Source: Halobacteria archaeon AArc-dxtr1
GTDB lineage: Archaea > Halobacteriota > Halobacteria > Halobacteriales > Natrialbaceae
Direction of reading: 5' to 3'
Assembly: GCA_025517425.1 (NCBI GenBank)
Contig: JAOPJY010000001.1
Location: forward strand, 1,040,217 to 1,104,216
DNA length: 64,000 nt
Below are positions 52,556 through 60,473 of this stretch, piece by piece; the stretch's first letter is position 1, and each line of letters begins with the position of its first letter. Under the pieces are notes generated by a model. It was not told the DNA's origin and searched no databases. It saw only the letters and a program-made list of their open reading frames with translations. Made by a program: the position numbers and the translations under genes.

Positions 52556-53362
52556 CTACGCCGCTGAATGAAGGTCAGCTAGATCCGGGTGAGACAACTG
52601 TGTTTTGGCTTCCTCAGGGAGGTCGGCGGAATTGTCGGCCCGGCTAATAGTCTCCCGGACGCGTTGCCAGTGCTCGTGTCGGACCGCAATCCGAACCGGA
52701 ACTGAGTCGAGGCCGAGAAGTTTCGCGAGCGTGAGACGGTGTTTGCCGGCATTACAGATCAGCCGGCCATCCCGCCCGATCAACACCTCAATCTCACCAA
52801 GCGCCGTTGGGACCCGTGCAGCGAAATCCTGGCTTGCTCGAAGCTCTCGTTGGGATCGGTAACCGTCGTCTCTAATATGTTGGGCTACGTCGTCCCAGTA
52901 GGCAAGGTACGACTCGTACGCTTCGACAGTCTGTTCGGGGCCATCCAGTTCTGGAACCGACTCACCTCGTTTCAGTTGTTCGATCCGGTTCCGGTAGCAA
53001 TCAGTCTCGTCCCAGGGGACGCCATCGAGAAAATGCTGCTCGAACATATCGTAGACCGCGTTCTGTTCGAAGGGATACGCCCGAGTGTCCCAATCACCCG
53101 CGACGATGCCAAACCGAGGGACTCAAGCGCCAAATTTCGATTGCGAGATCATATATTCGATCTGTTCGGGTGGAACGCGAACGGTTTTGTACGAGCGTCC
53201 GACGGCTCGATATCCACGGAGACGCCAGCGAAGATAATCATAACATTCGACTGCCGAGACGAGGCCCGAGTACGTGAGGGCCCAGACACGGGTCTTGAAT
53301 CCCGCTTTCCCCCCAGCAGGGGCAGTACGAGCGCCAGCCCGAATCCACGGAGGAATTCGCAT
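52556..53362 (-). pseudogene. ParB-like/glycan-cluster protein interrupted by an in-frame stop
   Basis: Reading leftward from ATG 53362, the frame codes for MRIPPWIRAGARTAPAGG onward to SQSKFGA, then a TGA at 53123-53125. It continues in the same frame, without start codon, through FGIVAGDWDTRAYPFEQNAV and the rest (stop at 52556). Together the pieces make 268 residues: an N-terminal helix pair, a GDWD motif and a ParB-like nuclease-fold segment GRDGRLICNAGKHRLTLAKL. This resembles haloarchaeal proteins found in surface-glycan loci. One nonsense codon is the only defect. It may be a recent pseudogene, a readthrough gene or a base error. The downstream part could restart at ATG 53047. Confidence 0.75.
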
Positions 53363-53462
53363 AGACGCTAGGTATTAGACACGATACCTAAGTGTACCGT
53401 GAACAGCTACTGTGCAACACTAGGGTCTGGCTAGTCCCAGCAGCGTTCTGTGCCCGCTCACA

Positions 53463-53472
53463 AGATATATAT
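53463..53472 (+). promoter_or_regulatory. TATA box of sugar nucleotidyltransferase gene
   Basis: AGATATATAT lies 26-35 bp before the ATG at 53498, within an otherwise GC-rich spacer. Confidence 0.6.
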
Positions 53473-53497
53473 CACACCGTAGAAAATTACTCGGGAT

Positions 53498-54223
53498 ATG
53501 CAAGCAGTCGTTCTAGCCGCGGGCAAGGGCACCCGCCTCGAACCCCTCACCGACGACAAGCCCAAAGCCCTCGTCGAAATCGACGACAAACCCCTCATCG
53601 AGGACGTCTTCGACCAGTTGCTCGCGATCGGTACCACAGAACTGGTCGTCGTCGTCGGCCACATGAAAGAACAGATCATCGAACGCTACGGCGACGCCTA
53701 CGAGGGCGTCCCGATCACGTACGCCCACCAGCGCGAGCAGTTGGGCCTCGCTCACGCCATTTTGCAGGCCGAGCCCCACGTCGACGACGACTTCGTCCTC
53801 ATGCTCGGGGACAACGTCTTCCGAGCGAACTTAGGCGACGTGATCAACCGCCAGGCCGAAGAGCGCGCCGACGCCGCCTTCCTCGTCGAAGAAGTCCCCT
53901 GGGAGGAAGCCTCTCGCTACGGCGTCCTCGATACGAACGAGTACGGCGAGATCGTCGAAGTGATGGAAAAACCCGACGACCCGCCCTCGAATCTCGTCAT
54001 GACCGGCTTTTACACCTTTACGCCCGCGATCTTCCACGCCTGCCACCTCGTCCAGCCCTCCGATCGCGGCGAGTACGAACTGCCCGACGCGATCGACCTC
54101 CTCATCCAGTCTGGCCGGACCATCGACGCGATCCGGATGGACGGCTGGCGCGTCGACGTCGGCTATCCCGAGGACCGAGATCGAGCCGAGAAGCGGATTT
54201 CGAACGTGGCGACGCCGAGATAG
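53498..54223 (+). CDS. aglF: Sugar nucleotidyltransferase (AglF-like, UTP-glucose-1-phosphate uridylyltransferase type)
   Basis: The 241-residue protein starts MQAVVLAAGKGTRLEPLTDD with the nucleotide-binding loop GKGTRL. It has KPKALVEIDDKPLIEDVF, LMLGDNVFRANLG (metal Asp in GDN) and VMEKPDDPPSNLVMTG. It follows the AglF/RmlA fold and probably makes UDP-glucose (or dTDP-glucose). UDP-glucose is the substrate of the UDP-glucose 6-dehydrogenase at 60474. Two such paralogues in one locus suggest different sugars or nucleotides. Confidence 0.88.
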   Translation: MQAVVLAAGKGTRLEPLTDDKPKALVEIDDKPLIEDVFDQLLAIGTTELVVVVGHMKEQIIERYGDAYEGVPITYAHQREQLGLAHAILQAEPHVDDDFVLMLGDNVFRANLGDVINRQAEERADAAFLVEEVPWEEASRYGVLDTNEYGEIVEVMEKPDDPPSNLVMTGFYTFTPAIFHACHLVQPSDRGEYELPDAIDLLIQSGRTIDAIRMDGWRVDVGYPEDRDRAEKRISNVATPR

Positions 54224-54412
54224 GCCGGTTCTGTACGGTCAATTCTTCACGGTCGGTTCTCGGCTCCGACAGCGAGCACAGCCTCGTATCACGATTCCCG
54301 ACGCGCCGGCCCGAACGCGTCGACGAACGCCTTTTCCACGGAGTTGGTCGACACAAATAAACTGGCTCATACTAATGCAGCCCAGGTCCGTTGGAGCTGG
54401 TACCTTTCCCCC

Positions 54413-55465
54413 ATGGTCTCACCAGGCAACCTCCGGGCGGTTCGCGAACTTCAGGACGGTCCAGACGACGCGTTCACCCCATCAGTCGACGAAAATGGGG
54501 TCGTCACCTACCCATCCGTCGAGCGACACCTTACAGAGCAAGACGATGAGGCCGTCGAGGTTCTCGACGTGATGGCTGATCGTGGGCTGCTCGATGCGGA
54601 GTTCACCCAGAAGGTGTACGTCTGTCCGAACTGTGCCGTCGAGGGGATGCAGTACAGCACTGGCTGCCCCGACTGCGGATCGATTCACTCGACTCAGGAG
54701 TCGGTGTGCGTTCACCGCCACTGTGACGAATCGCTTGGCCCCGCCAAGCAGGCCGAGCACCCGGCAGAGACTGAGTCGACATCCCAAGACGACCGCGGGG
54801 ACTCGACTACCGAGAGTCACGACGATCAGCAGACGGAGCTGTACTGTTCGACGTGTGAGGAGACGGTTTCTCCGGACGAGACCGACACCGATCGTCGATA
54901 CCTGTGTCACGACTGCGACGCGTGGTTCGAGACGCCGACGGACAGGCTCTGGTGCCGAGAGTGTCTGTACGTCTATTCGCCGGGCGACACGCACGAGGCG
55001 GTGCTCTACCGATACCCACTAACTGAGGCCGGGAATCGGTGGCTCACTGAACAGCTCGACGGTCGCCACTCGCTTGCAGCGACGCTCGAGGATCGAGGCT
55101 ACGAGACACAGATCGAGGCGACTGTCTCGACGGCAGAGGGAACACGGTTGATCCACTTGCTGGCAGAAGATGATCTCTTCGACGATCGCATCGTTGCCGG
55201 GGTGCACGCGTCGCCCACCGTCGACGACGTCGAACGACTGGAGGCAGCCGCGAACGCAGCCGACGCCAGGCCGATCGTCCTCCTGACGGAGGGGTCTGTC
55301 TCCGATCGCGTCGCCGAGACGCTCACCACCACCGGTGTGACGATCGTCCGTGCCACCGACGATGGACTGTTCAGAGAACGTGACATCCACGCGGGGGCGA
55401 GCGAGCCGAACGGACTACTCGACTGGGTCGGATCCCGGGTTCCGTCGGTCGTTGCAGACCGGTAA
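54413..55465 (+). CDS. Multi-zinc-ribbon protein, TackOD1-like
   Basis: The 350-residue protein (start MVSPGNLRAVRELQDG at 54413, with a longer start at 54344 possible) has a winged-helix-like N-terminus (about 35-75). A zinc-ribbon series follows: CPNCAVEG and CPDCGSIH, a third Cys/His site VCVHRHCDE, then CSTCEETVSP, CHDCDAWF and CRECLYVYSP. This Cys pattern resembles the thaumarchaeal output domain TackOD1. The last 130 residues form an alpha/beta domain (ATLEDRGYETQIEATVSTAEG onward) of restriction-like or receiver-like look, not identified. The acidic Ser/Thr linker (about 113-140) is unstructured. Confidence 0.75.
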   Translation: MVSPGNLRAVRELQDGPDDAFTPSVDENGVVTYPSVERHLTEQDDEAVEVLDVMADRGLLDAEFTQKVYVCPNCAVEGMQYSTGCPDCGSIHSTQESVCVHRHCDESLGPAKQAEHPAETESTSQDDRGDSTTESHDDQQTELYCSTCEETVSPDETDTDRRYLCHDCDAWFETPTDRLWCRECLYVYSPGDTHEAVLYRYPLTEAGNRWLTEQLDGRHSLAATLEDRGYETQIEATVSTAEGTRLIHLLAEDDLFDDRIVAGVHASPTVDDVERLEAAANAADARPIVLLTEGSVSDRVAETLTTTGVTIVRATDDGLFRERDIHAGASEPNGLLDWVGSRVPSVVADR

Positions 55466-55504
55466 ATGAGGCCACGCGCCTTGGCGCTCGCGCCAACGAG
55501 GAGG

Positions 55505-55726
55505 TTATCCGTCCGACCGTCGTTTCGGTGCGATGGCCGTCTGACGGCTCCGTTCAGCCCAGAAGATGAAGCCGGCCCCGACGACGGCGAACGGGACGAT
55601 GACGACGATACCGAAGTCGCCGCCAAAGGTCTCGGCGGCCGCGAATCCGCCCATGATAATGCTGAGTCCGATGACCATCCCGGTCAGGAACTTTCCGGCA
55701 CGAAGGATCGACGTGAGTATCCCCAT
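55505..55726 (-). CDS. Small membrane protein
   Basis: The 73-residue protein from ATG 55726 starts MGILTSILRAGKFLTG and has two membrane segments (about 14-30 and 38-55) with the polar end RSRQTAIAPKRRSDG. An ATG 24 codons earlier yields a poor extension. No family is recognised. It is convergent with the zinc-ribbon gene (40-bp gap). Confidence 0.65.
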   Translation of the reverse strand: MGILTSILRAGKFLTGMVIGLSIIMGGFAAAETFGGDFGIVVIVPFAVVGAGFIFWAERSRQTAIAPKRRSDG

Positions 55727-55889
55727 GGCGTGACCGTACCATCTGTTTTCATAAATATCTGGAGTGACTCTGTCACCGGCTGAGAGTGGACATCCCACGT
55801 CGCCTCAAGTGGGGCGACTGACGGTCGTTCTCACTCTGTCGGGACGCCACAAACGTTGATGATACCGGTTGAGGACACAGACTGTTGTG

Positions 55890-55896
55890 GAGGTGA
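55890..55896 (+). promoter_or_regulatory. Strong Shine-Dalgarno sequence
   Basis: GGAGGTG precedes the ATG of the 31-residue peptide by four bases. Most genes in the window have TATA boxes at leaderless spacing and no such site. Confidence 0.65.
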
Positions 55897-55900
55897 GACA

Positions 55901-55996
55901 ATGATCGAGAGCATCATATCGTGGCTCACACTGATGGGGTACGGGTTCGTCGTCGGATTCGTGTTGGCGGTCGTCGTGGTACTCCTGCGCCGATGA
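55901..55996 (+). CDS. 31-residue single-span membrane peptide
   Basis: The ATG at 55901 opens a 31-codon frame: MIESIISWLTLMGYGFVVGF followed by VLAVVVVLLRR and TGA. It is a single hydrophobic span with an acidic start and a double-Arg end. A strong Shine-Dalgarno GGAGGTG lies at 55890-55896, 4 bases before the ATG, unusual for this mostly leaderless genome and good evidence for translation. Function unknown. It ends 89 bp before the GAF gene. Confidence 0.68.
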   Translation: MIESIISWLTLMGYGFVVGFVLAVVVVLLRR

Positions 55997-56085
55997 GACC
56001 GACGGAGACGAGTGCCGTGTCGAACGGCGTCGGCGCCGTGTAGTGAAGTTGAAGTGAGTGGCCACTCAGGTACCGACTGATACGA

Positions 56086-56538
56086 ATGAGCAACGAGCAG
56101 ACGGTCACCGCCTCGTCGATGGAACAGGCCGAGGGTCTAGACGCGTCCCTTCGCGAGACAATCGAAGAATTGGACTGCGTTGCCGGCACGCTACACCTCG
56201 CAGCCGACGGTGTGTTAGAACTCGTCGCACACGAGGGTATTCCCGAGCCCGTGCTCGAGAAGATCAGGAAGATCCCGATCGGCAAGGGGATGGCCGGACT
56301 GGCGGCCGAGCGAAAAGAGCCAGTTCAGGTGTGTAACCTTCAGACGGACGACTCCGGAGTCGCCGAGTCCGGGGCGCGGGATACGGGAATGGAGGGCTCG
56401 ATCGCCGCACCGATCCTCGGCCCCGATGGGGAGCTCAAGGGCGTTATCGGCGTTGCCAAACCCGATTCGTACGAGTTCTCACCAGCAGAACGCGAGCGGT
56501 TGCTCGCGGCAGCTCGAGAGATCGTTCCGCGGCTCTAA
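56086..56538 (+). CDS. Stand-alone GAF-domain protein
   Basis: The 150-residue protein is one GAF domain (about 18-148). CVAGTLHLAADGVLELVAHE, IPIGKGMAGLAAERKEPVQV, GSIAAPILGPDGELKGVIGV and FSPAERERLLAAAREI follow the usual strand and helix order. GAF domains bind small molecules or sense redox changes. C31 and C83 are present but no metal motif is evident. No kinase or regulator is beside it. It may work with the response regulators elsewhere. Confidence 0.87.
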   Translation: MSNEQTVTASSMEQAEGLDASLRETIEELDCVAGTLHLAADGVLELVAHEGIPEPVLEKIRKIPIGKGMAGLAAERKEPVQVCNLQTDDSGVAESGARDTGMEGSIAAPILGPDGELKGVIGVAKPDSYEFSPAERERLLAAAREIVPRL

Positions 56539-56948
56539 GCGGTTGACATCCTCCCCACGGTAACGCGCGAAGATTCCCCGAAAGGGATGTTCAGGTTGCG
56601 CGTTTCCTCGGTTCTCAAGTACGCTTTCGCGTGGAATGTCGAAGATCGCCACCGAGTTGTGACCAACGGAATTGTGGAGAAGGTCGCACACAGTGGCGCC
56701 GCAGTGACCACTGTCCGAGACTCAGTAGAGCTGTTGATAGTGGTGTTAAAAGAGACGGAGAGGAGATATTAATAATAGCATTAAAATTACACCGAAGCTA
56801 TTAAATTCACCTCAGTAGTTAGTAACTGTGTGGCGATGATTAGAGAGCAGACACGGAGTTCGAATCGAGGACGAAGAGAGAAGACACAGCAGTGCGACGG
56901 CGACTGGGTGCAGCCATCAGCTATCGGTCAGTCGGTGGAGACCCGTCG
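56539..56948. other. Intergenic region with IS200/IS605-like end remnant
   Basis: About 410 bp without a convincing gene. It begins with GTTGACATCCTCCCC (56544-56558), followed 18 bp later by GATTCCC. This GACATCCTCCCC-hairpin-GATTCC arrangement is familiar from the right end of haloarchaeal IS200/IS605 (TnpB) elements. The hairpin is weak and no tnpB remains. The rest becomes AT-rich before the next gene. Confidence 0.45.
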
Positions 56949-58844
56949 ATGAACGAGCGACCATTCGATCGACGGCAGGTGCTGAAGACGACGGCCGTTG
57001 GCCTCACCGGGGCGACGATGCTCGGATCGTCGGCCGGGGCACAGAACGGGTCCGATGACGCTCTCGAACCGGGAGATGAGATCTGGTCGTTCGAGACCGA
57101 TTTCGGTATTACGCGATCGGTGCCGACAGTCGTCGACGGGACCGTCTACATCGGCGGTCGGGACGGCGTCGTCTACGCGATCAACGCCGAGGAAGGCACC
57201 GAGCAGTGGACGTTCCAGACCGAGGGAGTCATCCTCGCGTCACCGACGGTGTCGGCCGACGGGACGATCTACATCGGGAGCAACGACGGCCACGTGTACG
57301 CGATAGACGCCGCAACCGGCGACGAGGAGTGGTCCTACGAAACCGATACGGAGGCCGAAGATAATCACGTCTGGTCCTCGCCGACGGTGTCTCAAGGAAC
57401 CGTCTACGTCGGTGGTAAAGACTTCAACATCTACGCACTGGACGCGACAACCGGCGAGGAAGAGTGGGTCTTCACCGATCCCGACGACTGGATCGTCTCC
57501 GCGCCGACGGTCGTCGACGACACCGTCTACGTAGGAAGCGGTTCCTTCTTCAACGAAGCCCAGGCGACGGTCTACGCCCTGGACACCGCGGACGGCAGCG
57601 AACGGTGGAGTTTCGAGGGTGGGGACTACATCGCCTCCTCACCGACTGTCTACAACGGAACCGTGTACGTAGGCGACGCCGACAGCGTGGTCGCCGAGGA
57701 GGATGCTGAAGCCGCGCTCACGGCAGCAGCCCCAGCAGCGGGGGCGGCCACAACGAGGGGAATCGACGTGGCAGACGGAACCGATCTGCGTGCGAGTGGT
57801 CCGACTCCCCACGTCAGTGTCGCCGAGGAGGACGACGGTCCCCAAGAGGACCCAATCGGAAACGTCTATGCGATCGACGCCGAGGACGGCACCGAGCAGT
57901 GGTCCGTCCAGACCGACGACGTGATCCGCTCGTCGCCGACGGCGGCCGATGGCACCGTCTTCATCGGGAGTCGAGACACCAACCTGTACGCCTTCGACGC
58001 CGAGACGGGCGACGAGCAGTGGCGCTACGGGACCGGTGAGGGGATCGAGTCGTCGCCAACGGTAGCCGACGACGTCGTGTTCGTCGGAAGCTACGACGGC
58101 CACGTTCACGCAATCGATCTCGATGACGGCAGCGAACTGTGGCAGTTCGCGACCGAGGAGGGCTTCGTCCGTTCCTCACCGACGGTCGTCGATGGCACGC
58201 TATACGTCGGGTCCGACGCCGGTCACGGGGGCGAGGACGTCAACGTATACGCCATAGACGCCGGAGTCGAGGGATCGAGTCGAGGCTCACGCGTCTCGCT
58301 GGGCACGCTTGGCCACCACGACGAGTGGGCTGCAGAGACCATCGAGGGGCCAGAGGCGGTGTTCACCGTCGATTCCGAAGAGCCCGAGACCGGCGAAGAG
58401 ATCACCTTCGACGCCGGCCCGTCCGTGGGCGACATCGACGCTTACGAGTGGGTTTCCCTCGACGACGAAACGGTCTCCGCAAGCGACGAAACGATCTCCC
58501 ACGCATTCGACGAACCTGGCGAGTACGAGGTGTCACTGTCGGTCAGTATCGGCACTGCGACGGACACGACGACCGAGACGGTCACGGTCAGTGAGCCGGA
58601 AGACGATCACAGTGATGACGGCCACGATGATGATGGTCACGATCACAGTGACGACGGCCACGGCGACGATGACCACGATCACAGTGATGACGGCCACGGC
58701 GACGATGGTCACGACGACGGTGCAGACGATGATGGCGGAGACAGCGTTCCCGGATTCGGCATCGGAAGCGCACTCGCCGGAATCGGTGGTGCAGGCTACG
58801 TCCTGCGAAAACGGCTGTCGGGAGGTGAGAGCCCAGAGCAGTAG
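56949..58844 (+). CDS. Secreted PQQ-type beta-propeller protein with PKD domain and PGF-CTERM anchor
   Basis: The 631-residue protein (start MNERPFDRRQVLKTTAVG at 56949) has a twin-arginine signal. It contains at least seven blade repeats of the type SPTVVDGTVYIGSxDGxVYA about 35-440. One spacer with Ala-rich and low-complexity sequence (about 255-300) breaks blade spacing. A PKD domain follows (about 455-555, ITFDAGPSVGDIDAYEWVSL), then a His/Asp/Gly tract (about 558-595). It ends with SVPGFGIGSALAGIGGAGYV and a basic end: a PGF-CTERM tripartite signal for archaeosortase and lipid attachment. The propeller is probably a protein-binding scaffold rather than a quinone enzyme. Confidence 0.9.
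   Translation: MNERPFDRRQVLKTTAVGLTGATMLGSSAGAQNGSDDALEPGDEIWSFETDFGITRSVPTVVDGTVYIGGRDGVVYAINAEEGTEQWTFQTEGVILASPTVSADGTIYIGSNDGHVYAIDAATGDEEWSYETDTEAEDNHVWSSPTVSQGTVYVGGKDFNIYALDATTGEEEWVFTDPDDWIVSAPTVVDDTVYVGSGSFFNEAQATVYALDTADGSERWSFEGGDYIASSPTVYNGTVYVGDADSVVAEEDAEAALTAAAPAAGAATTRGIDVADGTDLRASGPTPHVSVAEEDDGPQEDPIGNVYAIDAEDGTEQWSVQTDDVIRSSPTAADGTVFIGSRDTNLYAFDAETGDEQWRYGTGEGIESSPTVADDVVFVGSYDGHVHAIDLDDGSELWQFATEEGFVRSSPTVVDGTLYVGSDAGHGGEDVNVYAIDAGVEGSSRGSRVSLGTLGHHDEWAAETIEGPEAVFTVDSEEPETGEEITFDAGPSVGDIDAYEWVSLDDETVSASDETISHAFDEPGEYEVSLSVSIGTATDTTTETVTVSEPEDDHSDDGHDDDGHDHSDDGHGDDDHDHSDDGHGDDGHDDGADDDGGDSVPGFGIGSALAGIGGAGYVLRKRLSGGESPEQ
58600..58735 (+). repeat. Tandem repeats encoding a His/Asp linker
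   Basis: Units like GATCACAGTGATGACGGCCACG repeat about five times with small changes. They encode a DDGHxDDxHDHSDDGHG stretch in front of the PGF-CTERM signal. The His/Asp composition could bind Zn, Ni or Cu. Confidence 0.8.
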
Positions 58845-58961
58845 CCCGCCTCGATAAAAACGAATACGTCGCTCGTGCCTCTTTTTGTGGATCGTCAATG
58901 GGAGCGAATCAGTGACGACAGCATCGGGTTAGTGGGTGCCAGAGTAGTTGAGACTCCCGAG

Positions 58962-60011
58962 TTACTCAACGTCGGTGCCCTCGACTGGGTAGCCGCGGTC
59001 CACCCACTCCTGGAGTCCCTCTTTCAGCGCGTAGACGTCGGTGTATCCGTCCTCGATGAGGTCGGCTGCGCGGTTGCCGGCGAGCGTGTGTGGACAGACA
59101 CAGTAGGTGACAATGCGGGCATCGTTCGCGACGTCTTCGAGCGGGTCGTCGACGTCTACTCCCTCCGGTGCCGGGCTCAGGAGGGCGCCAGGAATGCGAA
59201 GTTCCTCGTAGGCGTCCTCCGATCGAGTGTCGACCACCACCAGTTCCTCATCGTCTTCGTACCACTGGAAGACGTCCTCGGTCGGCGCCAGCGGTACCTC
59301 GGTTCCCCAAACCGAGTAGGTTTCGTAGCCGTTCTCGTCGGTGTCGCCGGTCTCATCGCCGTCAGACTCGTCGATTCCCTCGGGGTACTCATCGGGGTGT
59401 TCGATCTCGATATCGGGGTTGTCGCCAACCCCCAGAACGATCTGTCCCTCGTCGGGGGCGACGACCACGTACGTATCCAGTACCTCGCAGGTATCGTCGT
59501 CGACGACGTCGCGCTCGAGTTCCGTCCCGACGACGGTGTGGACGACGCCTTCGGCGACGTAGAAGACGAACGCACCGTTGTGGGCGTGTGCCTCGGCGTC
59601 GAAGGTAACGTAGCCGTAGTCGTCTTCGTGGGTTACGTCCCAGATAACGTGGGTATCGGCGACTGTTGGGGCGTCCGCGGCAGCCCCAGCGGCTGCGAGC
59701 GGCGTCCGGTCGTCGAACGTCGCGTGACTACAGGCGTGGATGTGACCCACGCTCGATTCGGCGAGTAACTCGACGGACAACGCGTCGGAGTCTTCGTTCG
59801 AGCCGCCGGTCGATTCTGGGTCGTCGGAACCAGAGCTGCCAGATTCGGGGTTGTCAGTCCCTGAATCGTCCGTTTCGTCGTCGGAATCCGGGCCGTCGTC
59901 GCCCGAGTTGGGCTCGTCACTACTCGATCCGCCACTAACACAACCAGCAACTACGCTTGCAATCGACGTACCGCCGATGACTCGGAGGATGTCTCGTCGG
60001 GAGGTATCCAT
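58962..60011 (-). CDS. Rhodanese-domain lipoprotein with His-rich N-terminal domain
   Basis: The 349-residue protein begins MDTSRRDILRVIGGTSIASV followed by the lipobox VAGC, so it is a Tat lipoprotein. An acidic Ser/Gly/Asp spacer (25-80) leads to a domain with clustered His (GHIHACSHATFDD and AEAHAHNGAFVFYVAEGVVH), a candidate metal site. The C-terminal rhodanese domain (about 245-345) has VVDTRSEDAYEELRIPGA and active loop C304-V-C306-PHTLAGNRA. This loop is longer than the usual C-x4-R and holds two Cys. It may handle sulfur or a metal outside the cell. The promoter carries an AT-rich palindrome. Confidence 0.85.
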   Translation of the reverse strand: MDTSRRDILRVIGGTSIASVVAGCVSGGSSSDEPNSGDDGPDSDDETDDSGTDNPESGSSGSDDPESTGGSNEDSDALSVELLAESSVGHIHACSHATFDDRTPLAAAGAAADAPTVADTHVIWDVTHEDDYGYVTFDAEAHAHNGAFVFYVAEGVVHTVVGTELERDVVDDDTCEVLDTYVVVAPDEGQIVLGVGDNPDIEIEHPDEYPEGIDESDGDETGDTDENGYETYSVWGTEVPLAPTEDVFQWYEDDEELVVVDTRSEDAYEELRIPGALLSPAPEGVDVDDPLEDVANDARIVTYCVCPHTLAGNRAADLIEDGYTDVYALKEGLQEWVDRGYPVEGTDVE

Positions 60012-60040
60012 ACTAACAAAGAATTGCTAGTTGCGTATAA

Positions 60041-60071
60041 TTGTTATTATCTCAGTTCGTAATAATAACAA
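60041..60071. promoter_or_regulatory. AT-rich palindromic operator candidate
   Basis: TTGTTATTAT (60041-60050) and ATAATAACAA (60062-60071) form a perfect 10-bp inverted repeat with an 11-bp spacer. It lies 30-60 bp upstream of the rhodanese lipoprotein ATG at 60011 (minus strand), overlapping or just above its promoter. Sites of this form are typical of dimeric repressors such as DtxR-type metal regulators. The regulator is not in the window. Confidence 0.65.
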
Positions 60072-60143
60072 CATAGTGTTGTTTTCCAGAGAGAACACCC
60101 GGTGTGAAGAGAACTCGACATCTCGGCCCGCTATCGAGACGGA

Positions 60144-60326
60144 TCAGTCCGTCGTCTGGTCGCAGACGTACGAGAACAGGAACGCTGCACCAACGAACAG
60201 TCCAAGAATGCCACTGATGCCGAGAGCCGAGACACCCGAAATCGTTGGGCCAGTACCAGTAGCGGCGAGTATCGACAGGAGGGCACCAGTTGCTGCGAGT
60301 CCGCTGCCAATGCTGTGTTTCACCAT
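60144..60326 (-). CDS. 60-residue two-span membrane protein
   Basis: The peptide begins MVKHSIGSGLAATGALLSIL, has two hydrophobic segments (about 8-24 and 33-53) and ends FSYVCDQTTD. A TATA box TTATATATAA lies 26-35 bp upstream of the ATG, strong support for expression. No family is recognised. It stands alone between the rhodanese lipoprotein gene and aglM. Confidence 0.68.
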   Translation of the reverse strand: MVKHSIGSGLAATGALLSILAATGTGPTISGVSALGISGILGLFVGAAFLFSYVCDQTTD

Positions 60327-60351
60327 ATATTTCTGATGTCTTCAGTCGTGA

Positions 60352-60361
60352 TTATATATAA
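60352..60361 (-). promoter_or_regulatory. TATA box of the 60-residue membrane protein gene
   Basis: TTATATATAA is 26-35 bp before the ATG at 60326 on the minus strand. Confidence 0.65.
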
Positions 60362-60473
60362 ATCGTGGTGTAGAACAGTAGGGTTCGATCTGTGAGGTCG
60401 TGAAGAGCGGAGCGACGAGGCCGTCGCGATCGAACCCAAAAACGACTAACCACCCGCCTGCCTCACCACGAGC

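Noticed and set aside
53123-53125. Selenocysteine codon
   Set aside because: TGA is in frame, but haloarchaea are not known to encode selenocysteine and no SECIS-like hairpin was evident.
56587-56772. 61-codon plus-strand frame after the GAF gene
   Set aside because: No promoter or family. It lies in the likely IS-end remnant and has mixed codon use.
58600-58735. Possible CRISPR or iteron array
   Set aside because: In-frame His/Asp codon repeats inside the propeller gene, not spaced repeats.
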